NCBI GenBank assembly: GCA_029582155.1
Contig: CM055895.1
Location: 47,571,720 to 47,635,719 of the forward strand
Direction of reading: 5' to 3'
Length of the DNA stretch: 64,000 nt
DNA from: Panopea generosa
Lineage: Eukaryota; Mollusca; Bivalvia; Adapedonta; Hiatellidae
In this document: piece after piece, positions 35,135 to 45,773 of the stretch
Position numbering within the stretch: position 1 is the stretch's first letter
Layout of the letters: every line of letters starts with the position of its first letter
Made by a program: the position numbers and the translations under genes
The notes under the pieces: model-generated
Databases searched by the model: none
Told to the model about the DNA's origin: nothing
Seen by the model: the letters and a program-made list of their open reading frames with translations, nothing else

Positions 35135-35340
35135 TATTTGAAGTCGGTGTCAGTATAATGTGATTGGGTGGGGTATCATACCATGTGTCTGCGGCATGAT
35201 ACTCCAGTGTGACAGCGCTTAAAAACACAAGTAGAAGCCATGACAATATAACTGAAAAAAATGTTGAAAGTGGCGTTTTACCCCATACAGCAACATTTCA
35301 TAATTCTAATAGCAATCCCACCTTCGGTACCTCGAGTACT
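35135..35340 (+). repeat. Dispersed repeat, copy 2 (first copy at 9334-9540)
   Basis: Better preserved than copy 1: 'ggtgtcagtataatgtgatt', 'tctgcggcatgatactccag', 'tgtgacagcgct', 'actgaaaaaaatgttgaaag', 'tggcgttttacccc'. The element ends in a 'tggcgtt..acccc' type sequence. Its class is not known to me. Confidence 0.7.
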
Positions 35341-35784
35341 TTGATTATAATTTATTTGGATAAAGATTTTGATCTTACTATGGAAAAATTTTGACTGAAA
35401 AATCACATATCTGTTAAACCTGATTTTATCGACCCATTTTCGTGTTTATTTTAGAACAAATAGAAAATATTTCAGAAAGAATTGGTCATTGCAAATATTT
35501 AAAGATGTTTACGATCCTCCTTTGCTGTTAGCATTTAATTATACCAGAATGCCACAGTTTTGCATGTTGCATTCACTTACATTATAGCAATGGAATGTAT
35601 CGTAAATATATCGTTAATAGTAAAAAGTATTATGTACTCTTGCAACAATAATTATTTTGTTCAATCGTCTTACGTAAATACTCAATGCAACATTATGATG
35701 CTCTTAAATATTTTCTGAATTTCCGATGTTTTATAAATCCTAGATCTATTTTTAAATATGTTTGTATGCTAGTATTAATATAAA

Positions 35785-35912
35785 AGTGTCATGTAAATGC
35801 CACCAAGAGCTACCATCCTCGGAACCTGTAAAGTTAACCACTTATTGAACATATCCGTCTCCACATACATTTGATAATTTTCCTACTTGAATCAGCGGTG
35901 AGACACGAATAT
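35785..35912 (-). mobile_element. tRNA-derived SINE (family 1), ancestral insertion in copy C, cut by a LINE
   Basis: The tail and body of the ancestral SINE ('tagctcttggtggcat', 'attcgtgtctcaccgctgat' on the minus strand) end abruptly at about 35912, where the 3' end of a minus-strand LINE begins. The tRNA-like head is missing on the far side, so the LINE insertion was accompanied by loss of target DNA or by later deletion. Confidence 0.8.
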
Positions 35913-36959
35913 GGTTTAAACATATTTATTGCATAAGTCACATAATAAGCAAACAGGTTTGGCCACAAGTTCTAGCATCATTAGTTACGACCCTCCACTT
36001 TCAATATACCAATACTATTGGAATCAAGTTGACAATTATAGAATTCAATAGGTAAACCAATAATCAAAGAAATGAAGAGATAGATAATAAGAAAATAATT
36101 AAAGCAGGAGGTAAGAAAAAGAAATAAAAGACATAACATGTTCGTGTCTTTAATGCATTGTTGTACAAAATAAAAGCACTTGTGTACTTAAGGAATGAAA
36201 ACGGCGTGTAGAACGAAAATCACAAAGTCGTTCATCAGTTTATAGAGGACATTGCATACAGTAGTGCTCGTCTTCTTTTTCATTACCACATCCGTCGTAT
36301 CTTGCGTCGTATCAAACTTAAGATGACTACATCCGTTTCTCAAACGAGCATGGAGAACTGATACAAATCGACTACTAGTTAGATAATACGATGGTTCCAT
36401 TTGTGTTTTATAATACGTGTTTGTTATATGTGTTTTGAAAACAGATAAAGTCTCTGAGTTACGAATGTACCCGGAAAGTGTATTCCAGATAGGTACACAT
36501 GACGGAATGAACTAATTTGCGAATAGTTGTGTTCTTGTGTTAAAACAACATAATCAAAAGTTGTAAGGTATATTCACTCCTACTATTCTGGAAAAAGACA
36601 ACATAAATAATCGGGCAGAATTTCTGTTTTAAGTTTATATGCACAAATATATTTTCGATAGTTTCTTCTTTCTGATAGAGATAACCATCCGATTTCAGTG
36701 TATAACTTATTTATAGAAACAGAACGCGTCAAACCAGAAAGCTGCTATTCAAGACTGGTCGCATAAATGATATGTAAATTTGGTTTAGTGATTTCCGATT
36801 TAGAGTAAATTTGAATTTGAAGCTGATGAAATAATATTATTTATATGTTAATGGCAGATTATGTCATGTCTTAAGGTTACACTTAAATGTTTATGATGTT
36901 CTACAAAATTAACTAAAAAATTTTCAAACATTAAATTCGAATTTAAAAATTTCTATTTA

Positions 36960-37540
36960 AAGTTAGCTTCCGTCTTTTTGGGATTAAAATCGACTTACCA
37001 TTGTTTTGCCCACTTTGATATAACGACCAGATCATTATTTATCATACAGTCTAGATATGTTAAATTCGAAGATGTAAAAGGAAGTGGTGTATCATCTGCA
37101 AATATTCGTGTAATACTTAACAAATTTTCAGCTATATCTTAATGTAAATTAAAAATAATATAGGACCCAGAACAGAACCTTGGGGAATTCCGGCAGTTGT
37201 TTCTTTTATTTCTGAAAAACTATTTCCTATAAATATTCTTTGTTCACGTTTATGTTAATAACTGTCGATCCAATTAAGAAGATTACCAATTATACCATTT
37301 TCTTTAATTTGAACAGAAGACCTTTTAAGCACACGCGATCAAATTCTTTCAATACATTTGATACAGAATACCATACAAGTAAATTGTATATATGCTATAC
37401 CTTGACAAATTTGATGATATATATCTAAAAGCTTGTAAACCGTGAAATGTCGTTTAAGAAATCCAGATTGTAACTTATAAATTAGGTTATTATCAACAAG
37501 AAAAGTATATATATATATGTCTGTACTCAATTATTTCCAT
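36960..37540 (-). pseudogene. LINE reverse transcriptase core with frameshifts
   Basis: Pieces in order on the minus strand: LIYKLQSGFLKRHFTVYKLL, then a DVSKAFDRV region lost to frameshift, NLLNWIDSY, FSEIKETTAGIPQGSVLGP (PQGSVLGP at 37162-37185), LFLIYI, and after a 1-base deletion DIAENLLSITRIFADDTPLP with the catalytic FADDT at 37089-37103. Both catalytic aspartates remain, but the reading frame changes at least three times. Confidence 0.85.
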
Positions 37541-38156
37541 TAACTTGCCAATTCAGCTTAAGAGTGAAATTGGTCGATAATTAGACGCCAGGTTTGTCTT
37601 ACATTTTTTGAAGAGTAGGGCTGATTTCCGCGAATCTGGAAATTAAAATAAATATTGCGTATATTTCAAAACTTTGTGACTCATTTTATCATTCCCAACA
37701 GATCTGTTTGGTCAAGGATATCGATCATATCTTCTATTTCAGGCTTTGTTATAACAATATTGGAAAGAGAATTATTAGTTATCAAGTTATAATTTGGGAA
37801 TTTAATATCAGTTATTGATTGTTGAAATAGAAATGAAATAGTCATTTAAACAATTTGCTTTTCTTCGTCATAATAAAAGTATGTTTCTTCCCCAGCATCT
37901 GAGGTTCTTTTGAAAGGGGTATGGATTCAGTATTTTTGTTTTCCTTAATAATCTGTATAAGAAGTTTCCAGTAAAGTTTTCGATTTGGATTTCTGCTGTC
38001 TGAAACTAAAGTTTCCATATTATTACAGTACTGTTCTTTGTTATGCGTTTTCAAATTATTTACTTTGTTTCTTAACTGTTTGATTTAGTCCAATCGTCTG
38101 TTCTTTGCGTTCGTACTGTTTTTTTCCTTTGTCTGTCTCGTCGTTTTAGTTGTCCG

Positions 38157-38525
38157 TCAGATTTCAGAGTCGTACCATGGTTTGTCAGTTGGTCTAATGG
38201 TTATATCTTTAGAAGAAATACATTTTTGCATAAAATTTAAAATTGTTTTTGAAAAATATTCACAAGCTGCGTTTATGACATTGGTGGAAATAAACTCGCA
38301 ATCAAAGTTATGTATCATATCATTCAATTTGTCATTATTACCTCTTTTATAAAACCAAACTTGTCTAGTAAAAGCAGGAGTTGTAAAACGTGAAAATGGG
38401 ATATAAATATAAGTAGCTTTATGGTCACTTATTGTATTCAGAACATCTAAAGTTCCAGATTTGAGAGGTTTATATATATCTGATATTGTTGCGAGCCGGC
38501 TACTTCTCAGGTGGTTGAAGATCAA
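38157..38525 (-). pseudogene. LINE endonuclease C-terminal part
   Basis: A 122-codon frame with RLATISDIYKPLKSGTLD, then NTISDHKATYIYIPF. The SDHxA motif is the last catalytic motif of AP-like LINE endonucleases. The tail (FTRQVWFYKRGNNDKLND..DKPWYDSEI) is the normal linker toward the reverse transcriptase. An in-frame stop lies just upstream. Confidence 0.85.
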
Positions 38526-39559
38526 GTTAGTGATTTAAACTATTAAATCACTGTTTCAAGTATAAACTTAGGCAGACTCCGCTTTAGATATCTCAATTAA
38601 ATAAAATAGGAAAGCAAAAGAGTAAACAAGATTATGCTCAATTTTCTATACTTTAATTGTCAATCAGATAATCATTAAAAATCTACAAGTGTGAGAAACA
38701 TGAATAATAATAATACAAAATGCCAACTTAATTCACTTAAAATAGACCTAAATAAATCAGTTTCCCAAAAATGCCTATAAGTCTGCTTTATTGTTCTATA
38801 TTTATTACACTATGCTTAGAGCTAATTCATAAAATGTGTAAAATTATAAGCTTTAGAAATTAAAATTATTTAATACTAACTAAAACTTCCAAAGAAAGAG
38901 ACACGGAACTTCAGGTGCATTCATAAAGAAAATGTGCGGAGTCCAGAATTCAGTTTGCACTGACTATTTATACATAAACTGATCCCGGAAAAAAATGTGC
39001 TGGAATCCCACAACATAATAGTAAGGACTCCCGAAAAATGACGTCGTGAACGTCGTCCCGAATAAAATATGTGGGAAATCCCGCATTAAAAACTACGGGA
39101 ACATCATCCAGCAAATAACGGGAACTGGGAATAAATTCTACTTTAAACCAGTGATTAAACACTATAAATGTATTAAAGTATTACAATAGACTTTATGAAT
39201 AAAAAGAACAAATATTAAACTACAATTTCATACTTTTGTATTAATTTTGCATACATTTTAAAGTATTTATTTTAACAAAGAAAAACTTAGTCAATAATAA
39301 ACTCTGGAACTGTTATGTATCTGGTAACCTAGTTACAGGCTCCCATAATGCTTTACTACAACAACAACAAACATAGTTTCCTCATCAATGACAGGTGCTC
39401 TTTTGAAAGTGATAGATCGATTTAAAGAATATACATGTAGTTATAACTATGACATAAGATGATAACTGACTAGATAAGGTAAAAAAGCTATGAGTGAAAT
39501 AATGATAACACAGATTTAACTTTTTTAAGTAGACTTAGCTTATAGAAATAGTTATAACC

Positions 39560-39870
39560 TTCACCACTTGCGTATACAAAAATTTACACAATAGCACATT
39601 TTACCGGAATATCCGAGCATAACATTATTAGTATTGGATCTATCAGAGTTGATGTTGTTTCAGTAACTCTGGTTGGTTTTGTAATGACATTTGTTAGGTT
39701 GTTTAATAAGTATACTATTTTTAAGATGATTGTTGTTAGCATTTAATTGGTCCTCGTTAGTACTTAAACTATATTCTTTGACAAATCAAGAGCGTTTTCG
39801 ATACATGTGTTAACATTATTAATAAAATTCATGTAATTATTGCCCCTTTATCTTTTCTGTAAAAAGGGAT
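39560..39870 (-). pseudogene. LINE endonuclease middle fragment
   Basis: Minus-strand translation gives FINNVNTCIENALDLSKNIV, NEDQLNANNNHLKNSILI and, after a frameshift, TNVITKPTRVTETTSTLIDP. The TxPTRVTxxTSTLIDP phrase is typical of CR1-like endonucleases downstream of the GDFN motif. It sits inside the inserted block, so it may be from a second element or be displaced from the LINE around it. Confidence 0.65.
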
Positions 39871-40103
39871 ACACCAAAATACATATTTAATATTTATTAA
39901 GGTCCTACACCAAGCCAGCCACTATAGACTTAAGAGAGAAAAATCTCCTGAAGTCATTAGACAACATAATTTTCTTATACTATCATCTGCTGTGTCAAAT
40001 TATATTTTATTACTGTTTGATTTTTGTTTTAGCTCGAGCTACAATCTATAATTTGTTTAGACTGGTGTGTCCCTTTAACATTAATGTATATATGTGTATT
40101 CGG

Positions 40104-40345
40104 TGAAAGGAAAAAGAAAGTATACATACCTATAAACGTGGACAGGTCAAGGTACAAAAAATGTATTGCATATAAATTTTGTATATTTATATTTCATCAT
40201 ACTGTTGAATCAAAAAACAAACATTTAATTCATTTCAACGCAAAACAATAAGAAAAAATCAGTTCATTTTTCCATCACATGAATATAGTTAGTCAATAAT
40301 GAAATAATTTCAAAAACCAAAATGTATGCTTTCTTTTTCCTTTCA
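40104..40345. repeat. Inverted repeat pair, 24-bp arms
   Basis: Left arm 'tgaaaggaaaaagaaagtat' + 'acat' (40104-40127) and right arm 40322-40345 are reverse complements with a single difference; flanking 'tatat' sequence extends the similarity outward with a gap. The 194-bp interior contains no ORF. A MITE-like element is possible; the arms are low in complexity. Confidence 0.6.
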
Positions 40346-40482
40346 GTGTATATATATGAATGTATGTTACAACTTGACTGATATATATATTTGTACGGTT
40401 TGTTGAGGGATGGCCCACCCCGACCCTCACAGACCTATTACGGGGTGATTAAATGGATCACTTTTCAGTGATTGAAATTAAA

Positions 40483-40519
<37 letters not shown>

Positions 40520-40539
40520 ATTAAAAAAAACTACAGGCG

Positions 40540-41130
40540 TGCTCGGGGAACGGTATACACAGCACATAAAATATTGGTTTCTTTTGCTTGACTTCAACAC
40601 AAACAGAATCAATTAATGGACATCCTCAGCCTAATCTTCTTTTAGAAAAGAGATGATTATAAACATAGATTAAAGTACCACTAGATAAGCGGTGTTGTCT
40701 TTACGAAATGGTTATGAGAAACCGTCTATATTAATATCTATATTTGCAATTTCATCTGTTGAGCTTCTGTAAATCAAAGTATATCAAACTCCATAAAAAC
40801 AATTTCTATGAAATTAAACTTGTTTCGAATACTTCGAATATTAAGATGTAGAATAGAAATACAGTGTGTCCTCTTTCTTTCTAATAAAGGACCTGGATTC
40901 TCGGCAATATCCCCAGACAAGAGCACTAACAACATAATAACGATTGTAAAGTCTAAGTTTAAAACACTGTCCAATAAAGAATCATATGTGACATGAAATA
41001 CTTCAATGTTGTTATACTTAAGTAGCTTAAAAAACATCATCAAGAAATACAAGTTCAAAGGATTGGTTTTAAATACACATGGTCTTGAAACTGAATGTGT
41101 TCTGTTGTAGAAGTTTTCGATGATCACTCT
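40540..41130 (-). pseudogene. LINE ORF2 N-terminus with 2A-like motif and start of endonuclease
   Basis: The 117-codon frame (41127-40774) reads, in order, a hydrophobic stretch (FTIVIMLLVLL), the 2A-like motif SGDIAENPGP (40888-40917), and ISILHLNIRSIRNKF, the opening of an AP-like endonuclease, followed by FDIL; out-of-frame traces with TEA and DGF wording continue to about 40680. 2A-like sequences make ribosomes skip a peptide bond before the last proline and are known at this position in some CR1-like LINEs. Here the usual glutamate of D-(V/I)-E-x-N-P-G-P is alanine, so activity is uncertain. It probably belongs to the same element as 35913-38528. Confidence 0.75.
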
Positions 41131-41585
41131 CTAAGCGTTGATATCACTACCCATTAGGTAAAACTACAGGAAATACAAATGAGAGCGACCGTCTAGAACT
41201 AAAACGCAAAATCGACATCCGCCTAACTAATAATCATTCAGCACAGAAAGAAAAAAAAACAACAAAGTGGAAAGAAGGTGGTAAATACAAGTAATTTCAA
41301 GTGGAAAAGAGATATTCTTAAAATCAAAAATTAAAAAGTTGGTAATTGTAATAAGAAGTATGAAATTTATTTAATCGTTTGATTCGAAACAGACTGTTCA
41401 ATAAACAAAACATCATTTTAGTGATAGAGTATTAAAATTTAAGTACAACATAAAAAGATATAAAGGGAGAACATTTCAATGACCATTAGTAGCGTATTCT
41501 TAAATTCACAGTCGACATTATAACAGTACTTTCGACTCGTTTGTGCACACACGCACACATGCATGCACACATACAAAATGAACAA
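41130..41585. other. Unassigned stretch, nothing identified
   Basis: AT-rich sequence between the LINE N-terminal part and a minisatellite. It does not align with the A or B copies of the large unit, so it is part of the inserted material in C. Confidence 0.4.
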
Positions 41586-41817
41586 AAGCTTGAACAAATG
41601 ATATATACTGCACATACACACAATCCAACAATCCAACACAATAATACACAAAAGTTTACACAAAATAGTATATACTGCACATACACACGTTCCAACACAA
41701 TAATGTACAAAAGCCTGCACAAAAAGTATATACTGCACATACACACATTCTAACACAATAATGTATAAAATCTTGCACAAATAGTATATACTGCACATAC
41801 ACACAGCCCACACACAG
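41585..41817. repeat. Minisatellite, about 59-bp unit, 4 copies
   Basis: Each unit has 'agtatatactgcacatacac' + 'ac', then 'tccaacacaataatgtac' and 'aaaag.ttgcacaaa'. The first unit contains an extra 'aatccaac'. The minus-strand frames through it encode repeats of 'VCAVYTI' wording and are not genes. Confidence 0.9.
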
Positions 41818-42002
41818 ACAAGTACTTCTGTATATAAACATATTTATATATCAGCCTTTACACAACAGTTCATACTCATACACACATTTGCATACTCGAT
41901 CGCGTGGGTAGAATACGATAGAAAATACGTTTTGTTTTGCATGAATTTAGGGTATTTGCATTAGTATGAATGTATTGACACTGTTAATGGCATTAAAATC
42001 AT

Positions 42003-42165
42003 ACACATTCATATATAAATACACATTCACATATAGTATTACACATACACATGCCCATATACACATGTACATACACATGCACAAATGCACATATACACAT
42101 GCACATATACATGCACATACATATGTACATATGCACTTGCACATGCACATGCATATATACACATT
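42003..42165. repeat. CA/CATA-rich microsatellite
   Basis: Irregular runs of 'acacat', 'gcacat' and 'atacac' over about 160 bp. Long open frames on both strands (Thr-His or Cys-Met-Val rich) are products of the repeat. Confidence 0.9.
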
Positions 42166-42198
42166 TTCGAGTGGATTGAAAGACCCCAAAAAACGACA

Positions 42199-42642
42199 TT
42201 ATTTAAAACCACGCACCAGATAACGGGGCAACATTCTGGCCAACCTGCAAAGAAGTGTGCTGGAGAAAAGAATCTTTGAAGTTTCATGAGAGCACTTCAA
42301 TTCTAATATGTTCGTACACATACTGTATTGTAACACTGCACACCTTAAAACTGTCATATACTCATCCAATTGTTTCCAGTTTAATCCAAACCTGACCGAA
42401 CTTGAGATTGTTCCAATTGTCTCATTTACACCAAGAAACATGACTATTTTAAGCATTTTCAAAAAAAACTCCGGACTCAAGTCACTTAGAGGAGACATCT
42501 GTGAGACCTTAAACATTGCTATATTTGTGAGCGTCATAACATGAGCTCTAAGATCCCCAAAATAAAGACATGTATGTCTAACAGGGGACGTAACGACAGT
42601 ATAAATAAAACCGATTGGATAATCCTGATCAGTAAAATACAT
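42199..42642 (-). CDS. 147-codon ORF, unrecognised, overlaps a duplicated block
   Basis: Longest uninterrupted frame in copy C outside the LINEs, on the minus strand. Central wording is KMLKIVMFLGVNETI and DEYMTVLRCAVLQYSM. In copy A the matching stretch (5690-5960) keeps FLSKMLNLVMFLGAD and DEYMTV in minus-strand frames but with stops between them. No family is recognised, no signal peptide is obvious, and its right end runs into copy-C sequence of unknown nature. It may be a pseudogene exon or chance; I lean to non-coding. Confidence 0.2.
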   Translation of the reverse strand: MYFTDQDYPIGFIYTVVTSPVRHTCLYFGDLRAHVMTLTNIAMFKVSQMSPLSDLSPEFFLKMLKIVMFLGVNETIGTISSSVRFGLNWKQLDEYMTVLRCAVLQYSMCTNILELKCSHETSKILFSSTLLCRLARMLPRYLVRGFK

Positions 42643-42834
42643 GCGTACAGAAAAAATGACAACAGGGACCTAAGACTTCAGACGTCCTAGATACCTCTTA
42701 CGTTGTGTTCTATTTCCAGGTATATTAAACGAGATATATGATGCCAAAGATAACAGTTAGTCATTGTTTGGAAAGGCGGCTTACGGCCCAACACACATTT
42801 AGTTTTATTTAATACCAATGCTTATTTCTTGCAA

Positions 42835-43080
42835 AGGGTCCTTCGTGGACTAGTGGTCTAAGGCACCGTCAGAAGATCACTTGCCTCTCACCGCTAAGGT
42901 CGTAGGTTCGAGTTCTGCTCGCTCCAAAAACTGTATGTGAGAAAGTTTCAAGTTACTTGCAAGTTTCTTACGTTCTACTCAGTCTGACTCAGTCTGAGGT
43001 CTTCCTCCACCAGTAAATCTGGACATGACATATACAACCTGAGATGTGTTGAAAATTGCGTTAAATCCCATTCAATTTTT
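42835..43080 (+). mobile_element. tRNA-derived SINE (family 3), with target site duplication
   Basis: Flanked by a perfect 10-bp duplication 'tttcttgcaa' (42825-42834 and 43081-43090); copies A and B keep the empty site ('ttttttgcaatt', 'tttcttgcaact'). The tRNA-like head (42836-42925) has 'tggactagtggtctaaggca', a long variable-arm-like insert and box B 'aggttcgagttc', suggesting a class II (Leu or Ser) tRNA origin. The body has 'ctcagtctgactcagtctga' and ends in a T-rich tail after 'gcgttaaatcccattcaa'. It is younger than the triplication. Confidence 0.9.
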
Positions 43081-43337
43081 TTTCTTGCAACTACTGTCCT
43101 TTATCCTAAATTGTCAGCTAAAATTTAAAAGAGCTCTATTAGTCAAGAGGCGCTGAAATAATCACAACATTTAGTCAAAGTAAGGAACTACGTTTTATGG
43201 CAACAACACAATTTCAGTTCTATTTAATACCCACGCTACTGTGCTAATTATATACTTATTTCTTGAAACTATTGTCCTTTATCGAAAACATGTCGACCAA
43301 ATATTAAAATCGATGCATTCTTTTTCCATTGTCTTTA

Positions 43338-43550
43338 AATATATGAGCTAAAGTCGTCAAATAAATTCTCGTCTTGGTACTAAATAACTCTTTATAACAC
43401 GAGCCATTGATATTAGTAACATGCATGCTGGTTCTCGTTGCGACAACGAGCTAAAACATATTTAAGTCTATAGGGGGTTGGCAAGTTGATTAATATATAG
43501 CAGAAACATAATAACATCGATGACGTAACTTCCCATTATGTAGTTTTATT
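43338..43550 (+). promoter_or_regulatory. Highly conserved non-coding block, copy C
   Basis: Counterpart of 6430-6615 and 22968-23180. It holds the 37 identical bases (43473-43509), the TATA-like 'ttaatatatag' and the CRE-like 'tgacgtaacttccc' exactly as in copy A. Function is inferred. Confidence 0.45.
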
Positions 43551-45017
43551 ATGAGCATTTAGTTGATAATATTTCTTCCTTGGTACTTATTTTTTTGAGA
43601 ATTAAAGTACTTTCGTTAATCTGTCGATTATATTTTATATCGATATTTGTCTTTAATTTAATTTCGAAGTCTTTTAAACAATATCAATGTCTCATTATAT
43701 GCGTTCGGTGAAAGTGACAATAAGATTCATGGAAAGGCTTTGAAATATTTAATTAGACACACGGCAATTTTGGAATGGAACTTTAATCATGTTCACGCAT
43801 TAAGCACACATTATGTAAATGAAAATATAATCAAATGAAAACATTAATCTCTAAGTATTACTATCCGGAACTTCATATTAAAGAAATAATTTACATTTCC
43901 TTTACATTTAAAGCAGTCCTGCTAGTTTTGAAAGTATGAAATTCAATAAAAATCATAAAAAATACAAACTTATATTTTTTTAGGTATTTTCTATAATATC
44001 AATAAAAACTTGATTAAAACCCTAATAAGAGTTCAACATTTTAATTGCTGAAATGCATTATTCCCATGCTGTTCTCAATATATATCTTTAATACTTAATA
44101 AAAACTACAAGTACTTATATTTAAATGGAATATAGTTACGATCGTATGTTCAATGCCATCATCATATGTAATTTATCTACACGTCTCACTACTATATTAC
44201 TCGCCCTATTACTAATGTGTGTGTTAGTGATAATGACACTTTTGATCATTTCCCATTGTACTGTAGCTTGTCAATTAATCGGCTCTCCAACGGTTTTAGT
44301 AAAAAGAACACGGCGTCGTTAACTATAACTATACAATATATAAATTGAATAGCAATTTTAATAGCTTATACGCTGATAATTTTCGTAAACATTTCGTAAA
44401 GTTAAACCAAAGTATATGTACGTATAAGATCGATGTATTTAGTTATTTGCCCGAGTTCATGAATGTTTTATGTGTGCCTCTGCTGAATGTATGAAAATGC
44501 GCATACCTGTAACTTTTAAAGGCAACCAGCTGGTCCAGGTTGGTGGGAAAATTCATGTGTGTTGATAGCACTATTTTTAATAACATTCATTATAAAACCA
44601 ATATTGATGAATTAAATATACTGATTTCAAATGAAGAGATATTAGATATACATGATTAGACATCCATGTACAAACTGTACGTCTGGCCTCGTTGGGACAT
44701 GCCTTAATATGTACAAATATGTTATTCATGATATGTTGCCCTTTCTTAATGTTTTATTAAATGTAATATTTGAAAATGGAAACTTTCCTGTGCAATTGGG
44801 AGAAAGTATTATTTCCTAAATACACAATAAAGGGTCTGTAAATGATCCAAACAATTACAGAGCAATGTCATTAATCAATTGTCTTTGTAAGATTTTACTT
44901 CAATATCGAATAATTGTTTAACTAAATGGTATGATACATACAATAACATAATTGATGAATCGCACGCTGTTTCCGAAAACAGCACTCAACTATTGATAAC
45001 ATAGTTACGTTACAATC

Positions 45018-45550
45018 ATGATCCAAAAGTATTTATCATGTAAAAAATGTAGATTATATTGTATGTTTATAGATGTCTATAAAGCATTTGATAGTATTCA
45101 ACATAATAAGTTATGGAAAGCTTTTATTAGGAAACATATTGGTGGTGAATTTATTTTTATAATAAAAGTAAACTTAAATCATGCGCAAAATCTGGTCACT
45201 ACTTAACAGACTATTTTTGTTGTGATATTGGAACAAGACGAGGCTGTAAAGCAAGTCCGATAATTTTCTCTCTATTTATCAATGACCTTATCCATGTATT
45301 CCGCAAACACTGCAATAATGGTATAATTTTAACACAAAAAGTGAAAGACATCTTAGCTCTGATGTTTGCTTATGCCATTTCGTCTGTCGAAGACACACCC
45401 GGAAACTTTCAAAAACAAATCAATATTACAAAGGAGTTTTGCGACTCAGAAGGTATGAAAGTCAATCAAGATAAAACAAAGTGTTTTTCTACTTATATCT
45501 CGGTGCTTATTTTATTCCAAAACTTGTATGGTCAAAACATAAATATATGA
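45018..45550 (+). pseudogene. LINE reverse transcriptase core, YADD lost
   Basis: The first frame (45018-45206) has FIDVYKAFDSIQHNKLW; the region 45205-45340 gives GTRRGCKASPIIFSLFINDL in another frame; the second frame (45341-45550) has LALMFAYAISSVED, where FADD is expected, then EFCDSEGMKVNQDKTK. Replacement of the two catalytic aspartates by Tyr-Ala and the frame breaks make it inactive. Confidence 0.9.
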
Positions 45551-45773
45551 TGGCTCTTGTGTTTTTTTAACCCGGAAGATATGTTAAAATTATTTGATAG
45601 TACAGTTAAACCTATCTTATGCTACTGATCAGAAATGTAAATATTAATACTCAGAAAAAATTGAAAACATTCAGATACGCTTCTATCAACAATATGGTGC
45701 TCTATCGCAAAATACAGCCAATTATTTAGCTTTTGGAGAGTGCGGGCGAAGCCCTTGGACAAAACTCATACGT

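Larger units (their letters stand above)
33150..35385. other. Insertion specific to copy C
   Basis: Flanks 'gattctattgcag' (left) and 'cctgattttatcgac' (right) are close together in A (about 4250-4310). The extra 2.2 kb holds a SINE (33637-33932), microsatellites (34001-34127) and a dispersed repeat (35135-35340). The rest (33150-33630, 34130-35130) shows nothing identifiable. It may be several nested insertions. Confidence 0.55.
35913..38528 (-). mobile_element. CR1/Jockey-like LINE, 3' two-thirds, decayed
   Basis: Minus strand, in element order: end of the endonuclease domain (38525-38157), linker (38054-37842), reverse transcriptase (about 37540-36960), C-terminal region with SVLHARLRNGCSHLKFD (36360-36310) and a 3' end 'caataaatatgtttaaacca' at 35913. 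The probable N-terminal part lies at 40540-41130, beyond an inserted block. Frameshifts are frequent. I place it in the CR1/Jockey superfamily from the SDH, PQGSVLGP and FADDT wording; the clade is not certain. Confidence 0.85.
38529..40517 (+). mobile_element. Block inserted in the LINE, ending in a 34-base A tract
   Basis: This 2 kb separates the N-terminal and C-terminal parts of a LINE endonuclease. Its right edge is a run of 34 A (40484-40517), as left by plus-strand retroposition. Its left edge carries a palindrome 'agtgatttaaactattaaat' + 'cact' (38529-38552). Inside are a minus-strand endonuclease-like fragment (39560-39870), an inverted-repeat pair (40104-40345) and mostly unidentifiable AT-rich sequence. 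It may be composite; no element family is recognised. Confidence 0.45.

Noticed and set aside
41439-42287. Several overlapping frames of 60-124 codons rich in Cys, Met and Val on the minus strand
   Set aside because: They are read-through of the 59-bp minisatellite and the CA-rich microsatellite; no family motif.
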